DNA of 22,100 nt. Origin: UBA9676 sp036522155 (GTDB lineage: Bacteria; Actinomycetota; Actinomycetes; Streptosporangiales; Streptosporangiaceae). Of this stretch, positions 21,084 to 22,100 are shown in pieces. Each line of letters opens with the position of its first letter. The first letter of the stretch is position 1. The notes under the pieces are model-generated. The model saw only the letters and a list, made by a program, of their open reading frames with translations, searched no databases and had not been told where the DNA came from. The stretch is taken from NCBI GenBank assembly GCA_036522155.1, contig DATDGI010000157.1, forward strand, positions 1 to 22,100, given 5' to 3'. The position numbers were made by a program, and so were the translations under genes.

Positions 21084-22100
21084 GCCAGCCCGTGCGCCTC
21101 GGCCACGGGCTGGCAGGTGAGCGCCCCCTCATGCGTGTTCAGGCCGCCCGCGAGCGCGGGATCGGCCCGCAGCGCCTCCCGCCAGCCGAGGTTGGCGATC
21201 TCCAGCACGTACGGCAGGGTGACGTTGGTCAGCGCGTAGGTGGACGTGTGAGGTACCGCGCCGGGCATGTTGGCCACGCAGTAGAACACCGAGTCGTGCA
21301 CCCGGTAGGTGGGGTCGGCGTGGGTGGTCGGGTGGGAGTCCTCGAAGCAGACGCCCTGGTCGATGGAGATGTCCACCAGCACCGAGCCCGGCTTCATCCG
21401 CGACACCAGTTCGTTGGAGACCAGCATCGGCGCCTTGGCCCCGGGCACCAGCACGGCACCGATGACCAGATCAGCGTCGATGACCGCGCGCTCGATCTCG
21501 TACGCGTTCGATGCGACGGTCTGGAGGTGGCCCTGGTAGATCGCGTCGGCCGAGCGCAGCCGGGCGACGTTCTTGTCCACCAGCAGGACCTCGGCCTGCA
21601 TGCCCAGCGCGATCGCGGCCGCGTTCATCCCGGACACCCCCGCGCCGAGCACGACCACCTTGGCCGCGTACACCCCGGACACCCCGCCCATCAGCACCCC
21701 GCGGCCGCCGCCGTCGCGCTGCAGGTGGTGCGCGCCGACCTGCGGCGCCATCCGGCCCGCGACCTCGGACATCGGGGCGAGCAGCGGCAGCGACCCGTCG
21801 GGCAGCTGGACGGTCTCGTACGCGATCGAGGTGACGCCCGCGCTGAGCAGCGCGTCGGTGCAGGCCTTGGACGCGGCCAGGTGCAGGTAGGTGAACAGCA
21901 CCTGACCCGAGCGCATCCGGTGGTACTCCTCCTCGATCGGCTCCTTGACCTTGAGGATCAGGTCGCCCTCGGCCCACACGTCGTCCGCGGTGGGCAGGAT
22001 CTTGGCGCCGGCCGTTGTGAAGTCCTCGTCCGGAATGGATGAGCCGACGCCTGCCCCGGCTTCGATGACCACCTGATGGCCGCCGCGGACCAGTTCGTGG
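21053..22100 (-). CDS. ald: Alanine dehydrogenase, N-terminus beyond the window edge
   Basis: A partial alanine dehydrogenase that interconverts alanine and pyruvate plus ammonia with NAD. About 349 residues are visible; the frame continues past 22100 (HELVRRGHQVVIEAGAG), so roughly the first 20-25 residues are missing. A GTG at 22070-22072 lies inside this continuing domain and is not the start. Seen are the substrate-site Lys in ILKVKEP, the catalytic His in FTYLHLA, the NAD motif VLGAGVSGMNAA, and SIDQGVCFEDSHPTTH with the conserved Asp. The gene is intact to its stop and lies upstream of xerD, which overlaps its last 31 bases. Confidence 0.94.
   Translation of the reverse strand, partial: HELVRGGHQVVIEAGAGVGSSIPDEDFTTAGAKILPTADDVWAEGDLILKVKEPIEEEYHRMRSGQVLFTYLHLAASKACTDALLSAGVTSIAYETVQLPDGSLPLLAPMSEVAGRMAPQVGAHHLQRDGGGRGVLMGGVSGVYAAKVVVLGAGVSGMNAAAIALGMQAEVLLVDKNVARLRSADAIYQGHLQTVASNAYEIERAVIDADLVIGAVLVPGAKAPMLVSNELVSRMKPGSVLVDISIDQGVCFEDSHPTTHADPTYRVHDSVFYCVANMPGAVPHTSTYALTNVTLPYVLEIANLGWREALRADPALAGGLNTHEGALTCQPVAEAHGLAWTPAEQVYR

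Noticed and set aside
1..22100. A dedicated defence island or biosynthetic cluster
   Set aside because: No toxin-antitoxin, restriction, nuclease-helicase, synthase or carrier-protein genes are seen; left-half genes are unrelated singletons or pairs.

Overview
The window is very GC-rich chromosomal DNA with GTG starts, Gly/Ala/Pro-rich proteins and scattered Shine-Dalgarno sites. These features and the family assignments point to a soil-type actinobacterium, perhaps a Streptosporangiales- or Trebonia-like lineage; the genus is inference. Twenty-four protein genes are called with reasonable support, plus one doubtful 18-residue leader ORF. I see no tRNA, rRNA, CRISPR array, insertion sequence or prophage.

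Left and middle (1-11,940) is accessory and mixed in orientation. It starts with a pair of overlapping membrane-protein genes and a quinone-oxidoreductase-like MDR enzyme. Next comes a divergent YceI/MarR pair with its own operator region, then an ArsR-type HTH fused to a PAT/ArsN-like GNAT acetyltransferase. A cystathionine gamma-synthase/lyase-type PLP enzyme is convergent with it. After that come a membrane-anchored CBM2 protein, a small conserved hypothetical, a CtaG-like oxidase assembly protein, a secreted trypsin-like protease, an aldo/keto reductase and a secreted beta-helix protein. Several of these act at or beyond the cell surface.

Right half (11,970-22,100) is a conserved housekeeping block read entirely on the minus strand, in transcription order ald (cut by the window edge), xerD, parA, a ribbon-helix-helix-like gene, scpA, scpB, rluB, aroH, tyrA, cmk, der. 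It joins chromosome dynamics (XerD, ParA, ScpAB), ribosome and RNA maturation (RluB, Der), the tyrosine branch of aromatic synthesis (AroH, TyrA) and CMP/dCMP phosphorylation (Cmk). Most junctions overlap or are nearly abutting, so translational coupling is likely. Promoter-like sites are visible before parA, aroH and possibly cmk.

The most unusual points are: (i) a beta-helix gene leader in which a 10-nt segment, partly repeated, can pair with the G-rich ribosome-binding site; (ii) nine hexapeptide repeats of period 18 bp on the ribbon-helix-helix protein between parA and scpA; (iii) a 47-residue collagen-like insert inside the NAD domain of TyrA; (iv) the ArsR-GNAT fusion; (v) a direct-plus-inverted repeat before aroH-tyrA; (vi) candidate leaderless genes (marR, a 91-aa hypothetical, cmk); and (vii) low-complexity tails, linkers and inserts in many otherwise conserved proteins. 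No single new multi-gene system is evident; the novelty is in regulation and protein architecture.
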